DNA from: JAWKOK01 sp963848115
GTDB lineage: Bacteria; Chloroflexota; Anaerolineae; Caldilineales; Caldilineaceae
Assembly: GCA_963848115.1 (NCBI GenBank)
Contig: CAWKCP010000030.1
Coordinates: 1 to 64,000 of the forward strand
Length of the DNA stretch: 64,000 nucleotides
Direction of reading: 5' to 3'
A program made the position numbers and the translations under genes. Each line of letters begins with the position of its first letter. Position 1 is the stretch's first letter. A model generated the notes under the pieces. That model was given only the letters and a program-made list of their open reading frames with translations, had not been told where the DNA came from and did no database searches. Shown here piece by piece: positions 53,763-63,875 of this stretch.

Positions 53763-56534
53763 ATGAAGTTGCAATCAACAGACACCTCGGATTCGCTGCC
53801 TGTGACATCCAATGGGTCAGCTTTCAATCGAACGATCTCAGATGGGTCGGCCCAGCGCGACGCATCTGCCGAGAGCCCCATTCGAATTGGCCTTCAGATC
53901 GATTCAATTGATCCGTACTGGGTCGAGGTCAATGAGACGGTCTGGCGTATCTGTCGGCCCTCTTCACTGCATTCGAACCTCTTTCCCGCCGATGGGGAGT
54001 TCCGACGGCGGCAGGCCGAAGATCGCCCGATTGAACTGATCGAACTGGAGCTGAACGTCGAATTTACCCACGCCGACGAGGCCGCGGCCAAGGTCGAAGA
54101 GATCATGGCCCTCGAACTGGACGTCTTGATTGCCGTTCCATACGGCTTGGCGGTCATTCAGGGCGTCCTGGATCGCGGGCTGCCGGTGATCGCTCTGATC
54201 GATCGCGATATCGAGCACCCGCTCTTTTCCTCTCCCCCGGAGCTATCGTTGTCGGCGGAAATGGCCTGTAATTACCTTGTCAAGCAGTTAGACGGGCAGG
54301 GCAACGTTCTCATTGCAGGCGGACGTCTCCATGCCCAACGGGAGAAGAGCAGTAGCCGAGTGCTGGCCGCGCTGGATATTTTTGCCCGCGCAAAGGGTAT
54401 CCGTTTTGTACATGCGCAGACACCCTGGGACTATGCCGGAACGCTGGATGCTCTGCGAGAGGCATTGGCTGATCATGATCAGCCGTTTGACGGTCTATTC
54501 GGACTGTCTGACACACTGGCACTGGCGGCCTATGAGGTTTGCACGGATTATGGGTTGCTACGTCCGGGAGCTACGGTTGTCGGTATCAACGGTGATCCGT
54601 TGGCCATCACCTCGATTTCACAGGGCGGCATGTCTGCCACCGTAGCGACATCGGCCGTTGATATTGCGGAAAAGGCGGTTGCGCTGGCCTTCCAAGTCGC
54701 TCGGGGAGAGGCGTTACCGCCCCGATTCTTTTACCAGCCACTGCTGATCGATCGCGAGAATGTAGCAGAGTTCGCGCTTACGAAGCTGGCAGCGATTGCT
54801 GATATGCCCTCTCGGCTGGTGGGCGTGAATCGCAATCAGGAAGCCCAGCGTCTGGTCGAGTTGGAGACGAGTCTGGCCATCAACCGGCGCATTGGTTCGA
54901 TCCTGGACCGGGATGCCTTTTCGTATGAGATTGCCGAACTGATTCGAACCAATTACGGCTATCATGATGTCCAGATCTTTCTCTGGTGTGAGGATGAACA
55001 GGCGCTTATTTTAGATAGGCCGGGCGTGGAACACGGCAATCCCGTTCATCTGGCCCTGGCCGACGCTTCTGTGCTGGGCCATGCGTTGCTGCGCAATCGG
55101 GTCATCTTTGTGCCGGATACGCGTCACAGCCAACGCTTTGCTCCGGATCCAAACTGGCCGGAGACGCGCTCGCGTGTTGTCGCGCCTATCCGCTTGGGCG
55201 CCAAGACCCTTGGCGTCCTCGATCTGCACAGCCGCCAGTTGCGGCGCCATACTCGCATTGAGTTGGATGCCCTACAGTCATTGGCCGACCAACTGGGTGT
55301 AGCCATGCGCAATACGGAGTTATATGCAGATGCATTGGCGGCGCGGGCTGAAGCCGAAAGGGCCAACCACCTCAAGACACGTCTCCTGGCCAACATCAGC
55401 CACCAACTGCGTACGCCGCTCAACGTGATCCTCGGCTATAGCCAGGCTGCATTGAGTGAACCGAATCCCTACGGCACGGCGCTTCCCGAGGAGCTTGTCC
55501 ACGACCTCGGATACATTCGCAACAGCGGCGAGCACCTGGTGCGGCTGATCAATGACCTATTGGATATGTCACTGGCCGACATCGGCGCGCTGGACATCTT
55601 CCCCGAGTCCTTTGAGCCGCTTACGCTGCTGCGGGAGACATTTCATGGCATGACAGGTAGCTTCAGCGAGAATCAAGATGCCGACCAGGTCGTCGAATGG
55701 CGGATGCAGTTGCCCAAGAAACTGCCTGTGATTGAAGCTGATCCGGTTCGCGTGCGGCAGATCGTGCTGAACTTGCTCAGCAACGCAAGCAAGTTCACCG
55801 AATCCGGCCACATTACGCTGGGGGCTGCGGCTGAGGGCGTGTATCTTCATATCTGGGTTGAAGATACCGGCAGCGGCATCCCAGAGGAGATGCAGGATCA
55901 ACTCTTCGAGGCATTCTCGGCGTCCGAGCAATCCGGTGGCGATGCAGAACGAGTGCAAACGGGCATTGGTCTGGGATTGAGTGTGACCAATCGACTTGTC
56001 AAGCTGCATAGTGGAAAGATAAGGATCGACAGCGCTGAGGGGAGGGGCACCGTCTGCCACGTCTATTTGCCGCTTGTCCGGGTCGAAGAACAGTCCGAGG
56101 ATGGCAACAGTTCAACACGCACAGCGGCATCCGCAATGAAATTGGAGACCATCTTCAATGATCCGATTCTTCACGGAGCACTTCAACACGCTGGCGAGTT
56201 GGTTCAGCGGACAGCACTATATATTCAGGAAAATCAGACGGCCCCAATCACCCGTCAGGAGATTGCAGACAGCGTAGGAGTCAGTCCAGCCTATGTTTCT
56301 CGTCTGTTTCGCCAGGAGATCGGGATGTCTCCGGGCCAATACTTGAATCGTCTGCGTGTTGTCGAGGCGCAAAAATTGTTACTCTCCAGTAATGACAGTG
56401 TCACTGAAATCGCCGGCAAGGTCGGCTACAACGATGCTGCCTACTTTAGCCGCATATTCCGCAAAGAGATAGGTCAGCCGCCCCTAACCTATCGAAAGAC
56501 CTATCGCAACCGACGCCCCTCATCACTGTCTTAG
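53763..56534 (+). CDS. Soluble hybrid regulator: periplasmic-binding-protein fold, GAF, histidine kinase, AraC DNA-binding domain
   Basis: The 923-residue protein has no signal peptide or membrane helix. Residues 40-343 are a LacI/RbsB-like sugar-binding fold (IRIGLQIDSIDPYWVEVNET, PGATVVGINGDPLAITSISQ). Residues 380-523 look like GAF (VLGHALLRNRVIFVPDTRHS). A HisKA helix has H547 in NISHQLRTPLNVILGY, with Gln where Glu is usual, and the HATPase has NLLSNASKFTESG, DTGSGIPEEM and GIGLGLSVTNRL. Residues 828-916 are an AraC double helix-turn-helix (RQEIADSVGVSPAYVSRLFR, VTEIAGKVGYNDAAYFSRIF). There is no receiver domain. It probably senses an intracellular ligand and binds DNA directly. A degenerate receiver and opp genes follow downstream in the same direction. 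Confidence 0.92.
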   Translation: MKLQSTDTSDSLPVTSNGSAFNRTISDGSAQRDASAESPIRIGLQIDSIDPYWVEVNETVWRICRPSSLHSNLFPADGEFRRRQAEDRPIELIELELNVEFTHADEAAAKVEEIMALELDVLIAVPYGLAVIQGVLDRGLPVIALIDRDIEHPLFSSPPELSLSAEMACNYLVKQLDGQGNVLIAGGRLHAQREKSSSRVLAALDIFARAKGIRFVHAQTPWDYAGTLDALREALADHDQPFDGLFGLSDTLALAAYEVCTDYGLLRPGATVVGINGDPLAITSISQGGMSATVATSAVDIAEKAVALAFQVARGEALPPRFFYQPLLIDRENVAEFALTKLAAIADMPSRLVGVNRNQEAQRLVELETSLAINRRIGSILDRDAFSYEIAELIRTNYGYHDVQIFLWCEDEQALILDRPGVEHGNPVHLALADASVLGHALLRNRVIFVPDTRHSQRFAPDPNWPETRSRVVAPIRLGAKTLGVLDLHSRQLRRHTRIELDALQSLADQLGVAMRNTELYADALAARAEAERANHLKTRLLANISHQLRTPLNVILGYSQAALSEPNPYGTALPEELVHDLGYIRNSGEHLVRLINDLLDMSLADIGALDIFPESFEPLTLLRETFHGMTGSFSENQDADQVVEWRMQLPKKLPVIEADPVRVRQIVLNLLSNASKFTESGHITLGAAAEGVYLHIWVEDTGSGIPEEMQDQLFEAFSASEQSGGDAERVQTGIGLGLSVTNRLVKLHSGKIRIDSAEGRGTVCHVYLPLVRVEEQSEDGNSSTRTAASAMKLETIFNDPILHGALQHAGELVQRTALYIQENQTAPITRQEIADSVGVSPAYVSRLFRQEIGMSPGQYLNRLRVVEAQKLLLSSNDSVTEIAGKVGYNDAAYFSRIFRKEIGQPPLTYRKTYRNRRPSSLS

Positions 56535-56735
56535 ACGCCACCCTTATCGCGCAGATGTGCAAATTAGTGCGCATCTGTCCAAAAAAGAGTCATTTTTGTC
56601 CAAGACAGATTGCTCTTTCGCGCGTATTCTGTATGGAGTCTTCCCATTGCACAGTCTGAAGCACCCATCTTGGCATCGGCGCAGATCATATGCCAATGTC
56701 ACCAACGAGCTCGACCATCGGCAGGCACGATTCTC

Positions 56736-57158
56736 ATGGCATGCACAGATCCGGCGATTCTCATCGTGGAGGCTGATGTCGCCACCCGCGAACTGTATCG
56801 TCGTGAACTTGGCCGTTCCTATTGCGTTGAGGCGTGTGCCAGTGCGCGTCAGGCGGTCACAGCGTTGCAGACCAAGCAGATCAAGGCAATTGTGCTTGAG
56901 CCGGCAACCTTGGGCGACGACGTTTGGTGGTTTCTCTCTCAGCTACCGTCTGAATCGGACGGGGATAACGCTGGGCGCCCCCCCATCATTCTGTGTAGCA
57001 CCGTTGATGAGCGCCGTCGTTGGTCGGAAATGGGTGCAGCCACCTATTTGATTAAGCCTGTGGTGCCGGCGAGATTGCTTGCTGCTCTGGAAAAAGTGGT
57101 GGGCGAGTTGCCTTCAGATATGGCCGACGCTCGGCCGATCCCTTCTAAATCAAGTTAG
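56736..57158 (+). CDS. Degenerate response-regulator receiver domain (phosphoacceptor Asp replaced by Glu)
   Basis: About 140 residues from ATG 56736 (MACTDPAILIVEADVATREL). The receiver fold is clear: acidic pocket E12/D14, the third strand IKAIVLEPATL, ILCST for the switch Thr/Ser and YLIKPV for the conserved Lys. At the phosphoacceptor place (after VL) there is E55, not Asp. No output domain follows. Such Glu may mimic phosphorylation, or the protein may bind a kinase without phosphotransfer. It ends 11 bases before the oppD-like start, so it is part of that operon, and follows the hybrid kinase. The upstream start is uncertain as no good ribosome-binding site is visible. Confidence 0.78.
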   Translation: MACTDPAILIVEADVATRELYRRELGRSYCVEACASARQAVTALQTKQIKAIVLEPATLGDDVWWFLSQLPSESDGDNAGRPPIILCSTVDERRRWSEMGAATYLIKPVVPARLLAALEKVVGELPSDMADARPIPSKSS

Positions 57159-57169
57159 GATTGTCAAAG

Positions 57170-58255
57170 ATGTCAACAGAGCTATCCAGCGGCACCGCTC
57201 CTGACGCAGTACAGACCCCAGTACAGGCAAAGATCGTGTCCGACCGTACACCCAACGCCTCCATTGATGACACCATCCTCGACATCAAGAATCTGCACAC
57301 CTCTTTCTATTTGGAGAAGGGGACTGTACGCGCAGTGCGCGGTGTCGATCTTTCGTTGGGGCGACAGCAGACGCTCGGATTGGTCGGAGAGAGCGGTTGC
57401 GGCAAGAGCGTCACAGCCCAGTCGATCATGCGTCTGGTCAAATGGCCGCCGGGCAAGATCGATCAGGGCGAGATTCTTCTCTACCCCAAGGACGGCGGCG
57501 AACCGACCGATCTGGCCCAACTCGATCCCAAGGGTTCCAAGATGCGGCATATTCGCGGCGGCGAAATTGCCATGATCTTCCAGGAGCCGATGACTTCGCT
57601 CAATCCACTACAGACGGTCGGTAGCCAGATTGCCGAATCGGTCATGTTGCATCAACGGGTGGACAAGAACGCGGCGATGGACATTGCCGAGAATATGCTC
57701 TACCGTGTGCACATCAACGCACCGGCACAGCGGGTCAACGAGTACCCCCATCAGTTGAGCGGCGGCATGCGTCAACGTGTCATGATCGCGCTGGCGCTTT
57801 CGTGTAATCCGTCCATTCTGCTGGCCGATGAACCGACCACTGCCTTGGATGTGACAGTCCAGGCACAGATTCTCGATCTCATGCGCGAGCTTCAACGCGA
57901 CTATGACTCGTCGATTGTCATGATCACCCACAACCTGGGCGTCGTGTCGCAGATCTCCGATTTTGTAGCCGTCATGTATCTGGGTCGAGTAGTCGAATAT
58001 AGCGATACCCGAACCATCTTCCACATGCCCATGCACCCGTACACCGAAGGACTGCTCAATTCGGTGCCGGTTTTGGGTAGGAAGAGTAAATCGCTCGTGC
58101 CCATTGAAGGCATGGTTCCCAGTCCAATGGATGTCATCGCCGGCTGCGCTTTTGCATCGCGCTGTCCGCATACGATGAAGGTCTGCCGTGAGGAATTGCC
58201 GCCGCTGCGTGAGCACCAACCCAATCACTGGGCGGCTTGTTGGTTGCACGAGTAG
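57170..58255 (+). CDS. Oligopeptide/dipeptide-type ABC transporter ATP-binding protein (OppD/DppD family)
   Basis: Start ATG 57170 with AGGA nine bases upstream. Walker A is G73-E-S-G-C-G-K-S80, then Q-loop IFQEPMTSLNPLQTVG, signature HQLSGGMRQRVMIALAL and Walker B ILLADEPTTALD. The C-terminal OppD-type region has Cys residues (CAFASRCPHTMKVCREELPP, then AACW) in the spacing seen in family members that may hold an Fe-S cluster. It energises import in the cytoplasm with the partner ATPase that starts at 63876. In Chloroflexota such systems can carry sugars as well as peptides. The gene is intact. Confidence 0.94.
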   Translation: MSTELSSGTAPDAVQTPVQAKIVSDRTPNASIDDTILDIKNLHTSFYLEKGTVRAVRGVDLSLGRQQTLGLVGESGCGKSVTAQSIMRLVKWPPGKIDQGEILLYPKDGGEPTDLAQLDPKGSKMRHIRGGEIAMIFQEPMTSLNPLQTVGSQIAESVMLHQRVDKNAAMDIAENMLYRVHINAPAQRVNEYPHQLSGGMRQRVMIALALSCNPSILLADEPTTALDVTVQAQILDLMRELQRDYDSSIVMITHNLGVVSQISDFVAVMYLGRVVEYSDTRTIFHMPMHPYTEGLLNSVPVLGRKSKSLVPIEGMVPSPMDVIAGCAFASRCPHTMKVCREELPPLREHQPNHWAACWLHE

Positions 58256-58285
58256 GGGCGTGCCCTTGTGGCTGCCTGCTAGATT

Positions 58286-58326
58286 TTTCAACACAGAGGC
58301 ACGGAGAATACACGGAGATCACGGAG
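58286..58326. repeat. Phased heptamer repeat, copy D (single CACAGAG arm)
   Basis: Units start at 58292, 58300, 58311 and 58320 (spacing 8, 11, 9), preceded by TTTTTCAA. It lies between the ATPase gene and the binding-protein gene. No inverted partner is seen nearby. Confidence 0.8.
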
Positions 58327-58508
58327 AAAAGTCAGCTAGGCTCTTCCAAAATAGTAACTATACGGGAGTTGGCAAAGCCTCAAGCCATTCGAGGCAAAGA
58401 TTTCCTTGCAACGTATATTTATTTCTCTGGAACGGCCTTAGTTGAGGGACAACCCGAGATCTTTGTGTTTCCAAATATTGTATCTTTATCACACCGAATG
58501 GAGGAAAG

Positions 58509-60676
58509 ATGAAGAAGATTCTGTTTAGTATCTTGCTGATTGCTGTCTTGCTGCTGGCTGCCTGTGGCGGCGGTGGCGCGCCGGCAGATGCACCGGCCGA
58601 GGAAGCGGCTCCCGCAGAAGAAGCGGCGCCTACCGAAGAGGCCGCTGAAGAAGCTGCTGCCGGAGAAGAAGCAGCCGGTGAGTTGGCTGCACCAATTCCG
58701 TTTGTCGAGGGCAAGGCTCCCGGTGAAGGTGGTGTGATCGCCACCTATCCGCTGGAAGACCTGGTCCGCTACGAGGCCCTGCCTGAGTATTTCCAACCCG
58801 AGTGGATGGACGCGCTGGTAGAGGACGGCACGCTGCCCCCGGTCGAGGAACGTCTGCCGGCCGAACCGCAGGTGATTCCGACCGCCGGCATGTCCACCGG
58901 TCCCGGCGTCTACGGCGGTATCTGGCGCGACTTCTCTGGTTCACCCACCCAGGGCTGGAACCTCTGTGCCGGCCAATGTCAGGGTTGGTATGGCATCAAC
59001 TACATCTACTCTGAAGCCCTGGTTGACTCTGCTCCGACCTTTATGCGTAGTGATGCTGTCGAGCCGCTGCCCAACTTGGCCAAGAGCTGGGAATGGTCTG
59101 AGGACGGCAAAGAGCTGACCATGGAACTGATGGAAGGCGTCAAGTGGTCCGACGGCACGCCCTTCACGGTCGAAGATGTCATGTTCACCTGGGAAGACAA
59201 CATTCTCGATCCGAATGTCAACTCCTGGAAGTCGCGTACCTCCTGGCAGATCAATGGCGAGGATGTGACGCTTGAGGCTGTGGACGACAACACCATCAAG
59301 TGGACCTTCCCGGTGGAGAAGCCCATTGCCAAACTCTTCGACATGGACTTCCTTGACTTCACCATGTGCCCTGCGCATATCCTGAAACCGCTGCATCCGA
59401 CCTACAATCCGGATGCCGACTACGAGACCTACGTGTCGGGTCTGCCCGCCGACGATCTGCCGCCCGTCAGCCTGGGCCCGTGGGTTGCCGTCGAATACAA
59501 GACCGACGAGTTCATGGTCATGCGTCGCAATCCCTACTACTGGAAGGTCGATGAGAACGGCAATCAACTGCCCTACATGAACGAAGTCACCTTCGAAAAG
59601 GGCGAAAGTGGTCTTGGTCGTACCCTGGGTACCATGGCCGGATCCAGTCGACCACTCCAACCTGGAGAATCCGAGCTCCTACGTTGAGGCGACCAAGCGA
59701 GTCCAGGAAGATGACGCTCACTTCGCCATCTACTGGGGTCCCGAGGCATTGGGCTTCCCGCTGCAACTCAACCTCTCCAGTAACCTAGGCGTCGAAAACG
59801 AGCGTGATGCAGCGTTGCGCGAGCTCTTCCGCGACCTGCGATTCCGCAAGGCAATCAGCTACGCCCTGGACCGTGACGGCATCGCTCAGTCCGTCATTCG
59901 TGGTCCCTTCCTGCGTGGCTTCCCCGGTGGCCTGGTTCCTGGCGCCTCGGAGTTTACCTATGACTCGGCTGTCTACTACCCCTACGATCCGGCAAGTGCG
60001 GCTGCATTGCTGGCTGAGTTGGGCTTCGAGGACACCGATGATGACGGCATCCTGAACTGGACCGACGGGCCGTTGGCCGGCGATAATCTGGTCATCGAGC
60101 TGAACACCGGTGAAGCCGCTGTCGCTGAGCAGCAGGTTGGAGAGGCCATCGTCGCGCTGCTGCGCGAGGCGGGTATCCAGATCAACATGAACGTTCTCCA
60201 GGGTCCCGCTGACGACGAAGCGATCCGCTCTGGAACTTGGGAGATGCGAGTTGATCGCACGGGCCAGGAATGGCTGACGCCGTTCACTCGCTGTACCGAA
60301 CTGGCTCCGGTTACCAAGGAGACACCTGTCTGGCATCGCGAAGGCGCCGAACCGCGTGAATTGTTGGACTTCGAGGAGGAACTGGTTGCTATCGTCAACG
60401 AGTTCTGCCTGGAATCCGATACAGCTCGCCGTGCCGAGTTGATGCAGCAATACAATACGATCTTCACCGAGAATGTCTACAATGTCGGTACGGTCATCGG
60501 TCGCTACGGCCTTGGCCATTGCCGAGCGCTTCGAGAACCTGCCGACCGGCGCCCCGCCGTTCTACTATCACTGGACCTGGGGCAATGTCCGACCGGAACA
60601 GATGTGGATTGCTGAAGAGAACCAGGAACTGGTCTCTGAGACCATGCCTGAAGTCGTTCCGTTGTACGAACAGTAA
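58509..60676 (+). CDS. Extracellular solute-binding protein family 5 (Opp/Dpp type lipoprotein), two frameshifts
   Basis: Start ATG 58509 right behind GGAGGAAAG. MKKILFSILLIAVLLLAACG is a lipoprotein signal with the acylated Cys at position 19. An Ala/Glu-rich linker (EEAAPAEEAAPTEEAAEEAA) leads into the family-5 fold (AKSWEWSEDGKELTMELMEG then VKWSDGTPFTVEDVMFTWED). Near 59645 one extra base shifts the frame from GTMAGS to VDHSNLENPSSYVEATKRVQ, and near 60505 a second indel shifts it to AIAERFENLPTGAPPFYYHW, ending VVPLYEQ. The rebuilt length is about 720 residues. It captures peptides or glycosides outside the membrane for the permeases that follow. Confidence 0.88.
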
Positions 60677-60733
60677 ATTATGGATGGCAGTAACGACTGA
60701 TCTGGGCGTGCCTGCCAATTGATCGGAGATTGA

Positions 60734-60773
60734 GAGATTAGGGGATTGAAGTCAAGAACAATCCCCTAATCTC
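60734..60773. repeat. Perfect 15-bp hairpin between binding-protein and permease genes
   Basis: GAGATTAGGGGATTG (60734-60748) pairs with CAATCCCCTAATCTC (60759-60773) around a 10-base loop; a partial second copy CTCCTAATCTCA follows. It may protect the binding-protein mRNA or be a dispersed repeat. Confidence 0.75.
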
Positions 60774-60852
60774 CTAATCTCAAGACTATGCAATCATTCT
60801 TTTCTATCGCTTGCGATTTCTTTGCAGGCAATGAGGTACGAGGGACGCCCTC

Positions 60853-61853
60853 ATGTTGAACTATATTTTACGCCGATTGGTCTCAGCAACCTTCACTCTG
60901 CTGATCATCAGCGCCATCGCCTTTGCGATTATTCAATTGCCGCCGGGCGATTTCACCGACATCTACAAGGCCAACCTTGGTGAATCAGGGCGGTATGACC
61001 GAGAGTGAGGCCGAGGAACGCGTCGACTTCATGAAGGTGCGCTATGGACTTGACCAGCCCATGGTGATGCAGTACTTCAACTGGGTCAAGGGCATCGTGA
61101 CCGAAGGCTCGTTCGGTTACTCGTTTGCGTACAGTCGTGACGTTGGCGAACTGATCGCCCAACGCCTGCCTCGCACGATTGCATTGGCACTGTCGGCACA
61201 TCTGGTCTCGTCGGTTGTCGGGTTGACCGTTGGCATCTACGTGGCTCAGCGCCAATATAGCTGGTCAGATAATATCGCTGCCATCATTGCCTTTACGCTG
61301 ACCGCCTTGCCGCGCTTCTTTATCGCGCTGGTAGTGATCTATCTGATTGGTCTTCCAGTTTGGGCAACAACATGTCAGTTCCTTCTATTCGCCTGAATAT
61401 GTGATGGCGCCCTGGTCCTGGGATAAGTTCGTCGATCTGCTCAAGCATGTCTGGCCGGTCATTCTGATTGCAGGCTTGGGCGGTGTGGCGCGCAACATGC
61501 GCGTCATGCGCGGCAACCTACTTGATGTCCAACACCAGCAATTTGTCACCACCGCGTGGGCCAAGGGCCTGAAAGAATCGACGGTCATTAACAAGCATGC
61601 CGTCCCCAATGCCCTGCATCCGATTATTATGTACCAGGGCACGGTGATTCCGTACATGGTGCAGGGCGAGTTGGAAGTAGCTATCGTGTTGAGTATCCCT
61701 ACAATTGCGCCCATGTTCTACCAATCGCTGCGCAACCAGGACATCTACATCACCGGCAGTATTCTGCTGATGTACGCCGTTCTGTTGATCGTCGGTAACC
61801 TGATCGCTGATTTGCTGCTGGCAGTGCTGGATCCGCGTATCCGGTATTCGTAG
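60853..61853 (+). CDS. Opp/Dpp-type ABC transporter permease (DppB family), two frameshifts
   Basis: From ATG 60853: MLNYILRRLVSATFTLLIIS then AIAFAIIQLPPGDFTDIYKA. Near 60982 an extra T moves the frame to LVNQGGMTESEAEERVDFMK and RYGLDQPMVMQYFNWVKGIV. Near 61355 a second indel moves it from VIYLIGL to FQFGQQHVSSFYSPEYVMAP, then LGGVARNMRVMRGNLLDVQH and TAWAKGLKESTVINKHAVPN (the EAA loop) to the stop at 61853. The rebuilt length is about 333 residues, normal for DppB. It is one of two membrane channels of the operon. Confidence 0.87.
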
Positions 61854-61860
61854 GGACGCG

Positions 61861-62100
61861 TTCACCACGGACACGGAGGAGACACGCAGGAGGCACAGAG
61901 GACCACGGAGGAAGAGCTATCTGTGACTATCAAAGAGTCATCCGTGTTCATCAGAGAGTCCACTGCAAGAACAGAAAATTAGCCACAGATGGACACAGAT
62001 AGACGCAGATGAAGAGCATTTTTCTCCGTCTCTTCTCTGTGGTCTCTGTGCCCTCCTCCGTGCCTCCGTGGTGAATCAGACCTTTTTGCAGTAGAGTCAT
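61861..62100. repeat. Phased heptamer repeat, copy E (240-bp composite inverted repeat)
   Basis: CACGGAG/CACAGAG-type units on the left (61872, 61883, 61894, 61904) face an inverted arm on the right (CTCCGTC 62024, CTCTGTG 62035 and 62044, CTCCGTG 62056 and 62064). Between them are CACAGAT-type units, inverted at 61919 and 61940 and direct at 61984, 61994 and 62004 (exactly 10 apart). The TTTTTGCAGTAGAGTCAT module lies at 62083-62100 and in inverted form at 61957-61972. It fills the 306-bp gap between the two permease genes. Confidence 0.88.
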
Positions 62101-62159
62101 CTGTGACAGATCTTTTTACGACATCGTTCTAAAGAAATTGATGGTTTGGAGACAAGAGC

Positions 62160-63317
<1,158 letters not shown>

Positions 63318-63320
63318 GAA

Positions 63321-63857
63321 CTTCACCACAGAGGCACAGAGGGGCACGAGAACACAGAGGAAGCTTTCTGGAGGGAATTGAGAATGGCGTTGGGGACCCC
63401 CGAACTCAACAGGATATCGCATACGGTGATTGGTGCTGCAATGGACGTGCATCGTGTGCTGGGACCGGGATTGTTGGAGTCAGCCTACGAGAGTTGTCTG
63501 GCTCACGAATTGACAGAACGCCGGATCGGATATGAGCGACAGAAGGTGCTGCCGGTTTTGTACAAAGGTTTGCGTGTCGAAAGTGGATATCGCATCGATC
63601 TATTGATAGAAAATGTGCTGGTGGTTGAATTGAAAGCGGTCGAGGCAACCTTGCCGGTTCATGAAGCTCAATTGCTTACATACCTTCGACTCGGTGGATG
63701 GAAATTGGGACTATTGCTGAACTTCAATGTGCCTCTACTCAAAGACGGCATCAAACGCTTTCTACTAGACTGATCAGCGGCCGGTATCACGGGTACAGAT
63801 ATATGCACCGTCTTTCTCTGTTTACCTCTGTGAATTCTCTGTGCCTCTGTGGTAAAA
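63321..63857. mobile_element. Candidate mobile unit: inverted CACAGAG arms around a GxxExxY nuclease gene
   Basis: Left arm units lie at 63327, 63335, 63345 and 63353 (spacing 8, 10, 8) after CTTCAC. The right arm has inverted units at 63816, 63826, 63837 and 63845 ending GTGGTAAAAA. The two arms are in inverted orientation and bracket one gene. The unit separates dppC-like and oppF-like genes that normally sit together, so it looks inserted. No target-site duplication is evident. Confidence 0.6.
63384..63773 (+). CDS. GxxExxY protein, PD-(D/E)XK nuclease superfamily
   Basis: The 129-residue protein starts at ATG 63384, eight bases after GGAGGG. The signature G-L-L-E-S-A-Y is in HRVLGPGLLESAYESCLAHE, and the nuclease core is RIDLLIENVLVVELKAVEAT (D, then E-L-K), followed by HEAQLLTYLRLGGWKLGLLL and FNVPLLKDGIKR. 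All marks of the GxxExxY family are present and the length is normal. The biochemical role of the family is not established; members often occur in many copies per genome. It has no functional link to transport and is flanked by inverted heptamer arrays within the opp operon. Confidence 0.9.
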   Translation: MALGTPELNRISHTVIGAAMDVHRVLGPGLLESAYESCLAHELTERRIGYERQKVLPVLYKGLRVESGYRIDLLIENVLVVELKAVEATLPVHEAQLLTYLRLGGWKLGLLLNFNVPLLKDGIKRFLLD

Positions 63858-63875
63858 AAACATGGTTCTAAACCT

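Noticed and set aside
53561..53881. N-terminal extension of the DapA-family protein
   Set aside because: It would overlap the divergent regulator gene; a good start with ribosome-binding site lies at 53560.
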